DNA from: Chloroflexota bacterium
Lineage (GTDB): Bacteria; Chloroflexota; Anaerolineae; Anaerolineales; Villigracilaceae
Direction: 5' to 3'
Length of the DNA stretch: 64,000 nt
Assembly (NCBI GenBank): GCA_016234555.1
Contig: JACRBJ010000044.1
Location: 1 to 64,000 of the forward strand
Part shown: one piece after another, positions 61,669-64,000 of the stretch
How positions within the stretch are numbered: position 1 is the first letter of the stretch
Layout: each line of letters starts with the position of its first letter
Translations under genes and position numbers: made by a program
The notes under the pieces: generated by a model
Databases searched by the model: none
Told to the model about the DNA's origin: nothing
The model's input: only the letters and a program-made list of their open reading frames with translations

Positions 61669-62609
61669 TCCGAGTCGTCATCCTCTTTTCTAAGTTCCTC
61701 CAACCTTCGCTTGCGGCGGTCGCTTGGGCTTTCCTCGACGGGCTTGATGTAGTATTCCTCCTCCCATCCCTCGGCAAATGCCAGTTTCCATTTCCCATGG
61801 CGGACAAGCAAAAACAGCACGCCGGCAACCGCCATCAACAACGAAACCAGCATGGAGGTGGTGACAAACGAATCGCCAATCCGCGGCTGGTCGGGGCGGA
61901 AGAATTCGATGAAGGTGCGCGCGAGCCCCGCGGCGACCAGCCATCCGCCAAAGATCGTCCCGGGCTTGATGCTCTCCGAATAGCGCAGGGCAATCCAAAG
62001 CAGGAACAGCCCCAGCAGGATGTTGAGGATCATCTCATAGGCAAAGGTCGGGTGGAAACGGGTGGTGTCCAGCGGATACAGGGTCAAGTCCTGGTACTGG
62101 GGCAGACGGCTTCCGAAATTGTTGATCAGGATTCCCCACGGAAGTTTGGTCGGCTGACCGTACAGCTCCTGGTTGATGAAGTTTGCCGGGCGAGCCAGCG
62201 CCTGACCAATCAACGCCGCTGGAGCAATGGAGTCCAAGAAAAGCCACAAATCCATCCCGTTGTTCTTTAAGAAGAAATACAAGGCAATCGCGCCGAAAAG
62301 CAAGCCACCGAAGAAATGCAGTCCGCCTTCCCAGACGTAAAGAATTTTAATGGGATTGTCAAGATAATAGGAACGACCACCAAGAATATCATTGACTACA
62401 TACCACAAACGCGCACCGAGAATTCCCAGGGGCAAAACCCACACCATCGCGTCCCAAATCGCTTCGTCGTTCTCCCCGCGCCGCTTGATCTCCCTGCCTG
62501 CGATCCACGCGCCCACGACCGCGCCAAACATCACCAGCACCCCGTACCAGCGCAAGGTGACCGTCAACGTAAACAGTTTGAAGGAAAAAATTACAGGGTC
62601 TATCATCAA
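61665..62609 (-). CDS. lgt: Prolipoprotein diacylglyceryl transferase
   Basis: The 314-residue membrane enzyme attaches diacylglycerol to the lipobox Cys of prolipoproteins. About seven helices; RPANFINQELYGQP corresponds to the Lgt signature and HPTFAYEMILNILL to its second conserved region. The C-terminus has an extra cytoplasmic Arg/Lys-rich tail (about 270-314). It fits the many lipoproteins of this window. Confidence 0.94.
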   Translation of the reverse strand: MMIDPVIFSFKLFTLTVTLRWYGVLVMFGAVVGAWIAGREIKRRGENDEAIWDAMVWVLPLGILGARLWYVVNDILGGRSYYLDNPIKILYVWEGGLHFFGGLLFGAIALYFFLKNNGMDLWLFLDSIAPAALIGQALARPANFINQELYGQPTKLPWGILINNFGSRLPQYQDLTLYPLDTTRFHPTFAYEMILNILLGLFLLWIALRYSESIKPGTIFGGWLVAAGLARTFIEFFRPDQPRIGDSFVTTSMLVSLLMAVAGVLFLLVRHGKWKLAFAEGWEEEYYIKPVEESPSDRRKRRLEELRKEDDDSE

Positions 62610-62714
62610 TTACCTCTTGAATTAAGTTTCGGCGATTATAACATCCAAAGATTGCTGCGCTTCCTTGCTGCCGTGGACCGCATCAAAAATGTGCAGGAGG
62701 CAATGTTGCAAAAA

Positions 62715-62744
62715 AAAACGAGACCGAGTTTTCGGTCCCGTTTT
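62715..62744 (-). terminator. Terminator behind the surface protein gene
   Basis: AAAACGAGACCGA and TCGGTCCCGTTTT pair around GTTT with one G-T position. On the minus strand it is followed by a long T-run and lies 9 nt behind the stop codon. Confidence 0.8.
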
Positions 62745-62752
62745 CGTTTTGA

Positions 62753-64000
62753 CTATGGAGTGCTTGGCGGCGCTTCCGCTGGAGGTTCTGGCGCTTGCTC
62801 TGCCGGCGGGTCTGGTTCATTAGCCGGTGGAGGCTCTGGCGCCTGCTCGGCGGGTGGGTCGGTATTTTCCTGCGGCGGGCTTGGCTCTTCCGCCGGGGCA
62901 ACTTCATTTGCCGCCGGCGCAGCGTTGTTCACCGGTGCGACAGGCGCGGCGGGAAGCGCCACTTCATCCACGACGATGGAATCCACCTGGGCGGCATCGA
63001 GACCTGGCGGAGAAACAACAATCACATACGTGTAGGTGCCTTCAGGCGGATTGTCCGGCGCGGTGTCCACATCAATAAGAATGCCTGTGGAGACACCGGT
63101 AACCGGGTCGACATAGAACTCCGTTAGGGGGACTTCCCTGTTGTCACATTCGCCCGTGCAATCGGCAGGCAGTGTGGTGTAGTCAAGATTCGTATTCGTA
63201 TCGGGGATGTAATCTCCCGTGATAGGGTCGATATCTCCCCAATTGAAGACCTCGTAATAATTCGTTCCGTCCTGTGAAATCAAAATGCTGATCTGATCCA
63301 TCAGAACCACAGTATCCCCGGTAACGGGGTCCGTGTAGGTGGCTTCATACAGGATCAAATCATAATTACCGTCCGGCGAGCTTTCGACAATGATGGGATT
63401 GCCGCTTACATCCAAGACAACATACGTGCCAGGAAGTAAGTCGCCGGGGAGTCCGTCGGGGGGCGTATCAACCCCAAGGTCAGGGGGGACAACCGAGGGA
63501 ATACCTTCTGGAGTGGTGGTTGGCGCTGGAGTGGAAGTGGAAGTCGCTGTGGAAGTAGCAGTCGACGTAGAGGTGGAAGTGGCAGTCGAAGTGGCTGTGG
63601 AAGTGGAGGTCGGCTCGTCAGTCGGGTCTTTGGTCTTGGTGGCGGAAGGTGATACAGTCACGGAGGGAGTGCGCGTCACAGTGCTAGTGATGGTAGGAGG
63701 TTGTGTGGTGACCGCAGTGGGCGGCGGGGTAGTGGGCACTGGCGTCCCTGTGGGTTCGAGTACCACAAAGGGCGGGAAGACAACATTATCCCCGGTATCC
63801 GCCCCGGGAGTGAGGAAGGTATCCAGCCAGCTCAACGGGGTGAGAATCGCCGGCAGGACGGGCTGTACGGGTCCGCTTTGCTGCGCTGGAAGATTGTTCG
63901 GGTCAAGGTTGGATTGCATCCCCGCATTTACGCTCCATTCCGGCACAAGCCGTATGGCTGCCTGTCCCGCAACCAGCATCAAAATGATGCCGATGGGGAT
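62753..64000 (-). CDS. Thr/Ser/Pro-rich surface protein, 5' end beyond the window
   Basis: The frame is open to the window edge, so the N-terminus is missing; the visible part starts IPIGIILMLVAGQAA, a membrane anchor. There follow a linker of TSTATSTATSTSTS-type repeats (about 63530-63620), a middle domain with DPVTGDTVVLMDQI and DPITGDYIP repeats, and a Pro/Ala/Glu tail (PPAEQAPEPP repeated). Only about 415 residues are visible. It is likely an exposed, elongated cell-surface protein; function unknown. Its terminator is at 62715. Confidence 0.75.
   Translation of the reverse strand: MPIGIILMLVAGQAAIRLVPEWSVNAGMQSNLDPNNLPAQQSGPVQPVLPAILTPLSWLDTFLTPGADTGDNVVFPPFVVLEPTGTPVPTTPPPTAVTTQPPTITSTVTRTPSVTVSPSATKTKDPTDEPTSTSTATSTATSTSTSTATSTATSTSTPAPTTTPEGIPSVVPPDLGVDTPPDGLPGDLLPGTYVVLDVSGNPIIVESSPDGNYDLILYEATYTDPVTGDTVVLMDQISILISQDGTNYYEVFNWGDIDPITGDYIPDTNTNLDYTTLPADCTGECDNREVPLTEFYVDPVTGVSTGILIDVDTAPDNPPEGTYTYVIVVSPPGLDAAQVDSIVVDEVALPAAPVAPVNNAAPAANEVAPAEEPSPPQENTDPPAEQAPEPPPANEPDPPAEQAPEPPAEAPPSTP

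Noticed and set aside
63530..63620. Short tandem DNA repeats resembling a CRISPR-like array
   Set aside because: They encode the TSTAT-type Thr/Ser tract of the surface protein, have no spacers and keep the frame; this is coding low complexity.
1..64000. tRNA or other structured RNA genes
   Set aside because: No T-loop sequence in a cloverleaf context or known riboswitch core was noticed by eye; a covariance search would be decisive.

Overview
The window looks like a chromosomal segment of a Chloroflexota bacterium, most likely class Anaerolineae. This is inferred from gene content: several lipoproteins and surface proteins with Thr/Pro-rich linkers, a CTC-type L25, a shikimate kinase/dehydroquinate synthase fusion, no visible outer-membrane genes, and many heptanucleotide and hairpin repeats between genes. 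No rRNA, tRNA or CRISPR array was recognised.

Layout. 0-2.8 kb: the right end of an insertion sequence that has cut off the front of an acyltransferase-like gene, followed by a ketoacyl synthase III and an ATP-grasp ligase. 2.9-5.2 kb: an A+T-rich, probably acquired stretch with an unknown membrane protein, an AraC regulator and a Cys-rich DUF3795 protein. 5.4-8.0 kb: small accessory genes (Imm5-like immunity protein, ICMT-like methyltransferase, DUF3601 protein, GIY-YIG-like protein). 8.0-11.0 kb: an ECF sigma factor, a membrane partner, a lipoprotein and a FixH-like/cytochrome c protein. Two matching ECF-type promoters (GGGAACC, 14 nt, GGTGTA) suggest one regulon. 11.5-19.0 kb, minus strand: a B12-type radical SAM protein, an ABC ATPase/FtsX permease pair, a GNAT protein and a GPH-type transporter.

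19.1-24.6 kb, plus strand, is the most unusual locus: five tightly packed genes for a sulfotransferase, a homologue of mycobacterial tuberculosinol synthase (Rv3378c), a class II diterpene cyclase like Rv3377c with a DxDD motif, a membrane histidine kinase and a single-domain response regulator. I propose a sulfated bicyclic diterpene made under a dedicated sensor. The Rv3378c-like enzyme has Asn where the catalytic Asp is expected.

24.6-38.3 kb, minus strand: a conserved hypothetical, a flotillin-like protein, an MBL hydrolase, an MFS transporter and an esterase, then a complete shikimate-to-prephenate gene cluster (aroH, two DAHP synthases, tyrA, aroA, aroE, aroC, aroKB, aroQ). 38.5-47.2 kb, minus strand: a glycosyltransferase, then ribF, truB, nrnA-like, rbfA, infB, ylxR and nusA. 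47.6-49.9 kb: a ferredoxin-NADP reductase-like flavoprotein and a decayed IS5-type element that itself carries a small hairpin insertion. 50.0-52.1 kb, minus strand: an amidinotransferase-fold hydrolase and an M20 peptidase. 52.4-59.0 kb, plus strand: a MacA/MacB-like exporter, SH3-type and other lipoproteins, and an M32 carboxypeptidase. 59.1-64 kb, minus strand: L25, folD, a lipoprotein, lgt and the start-truncated gene of a Thr/Ser/Pro-rich surface protein.
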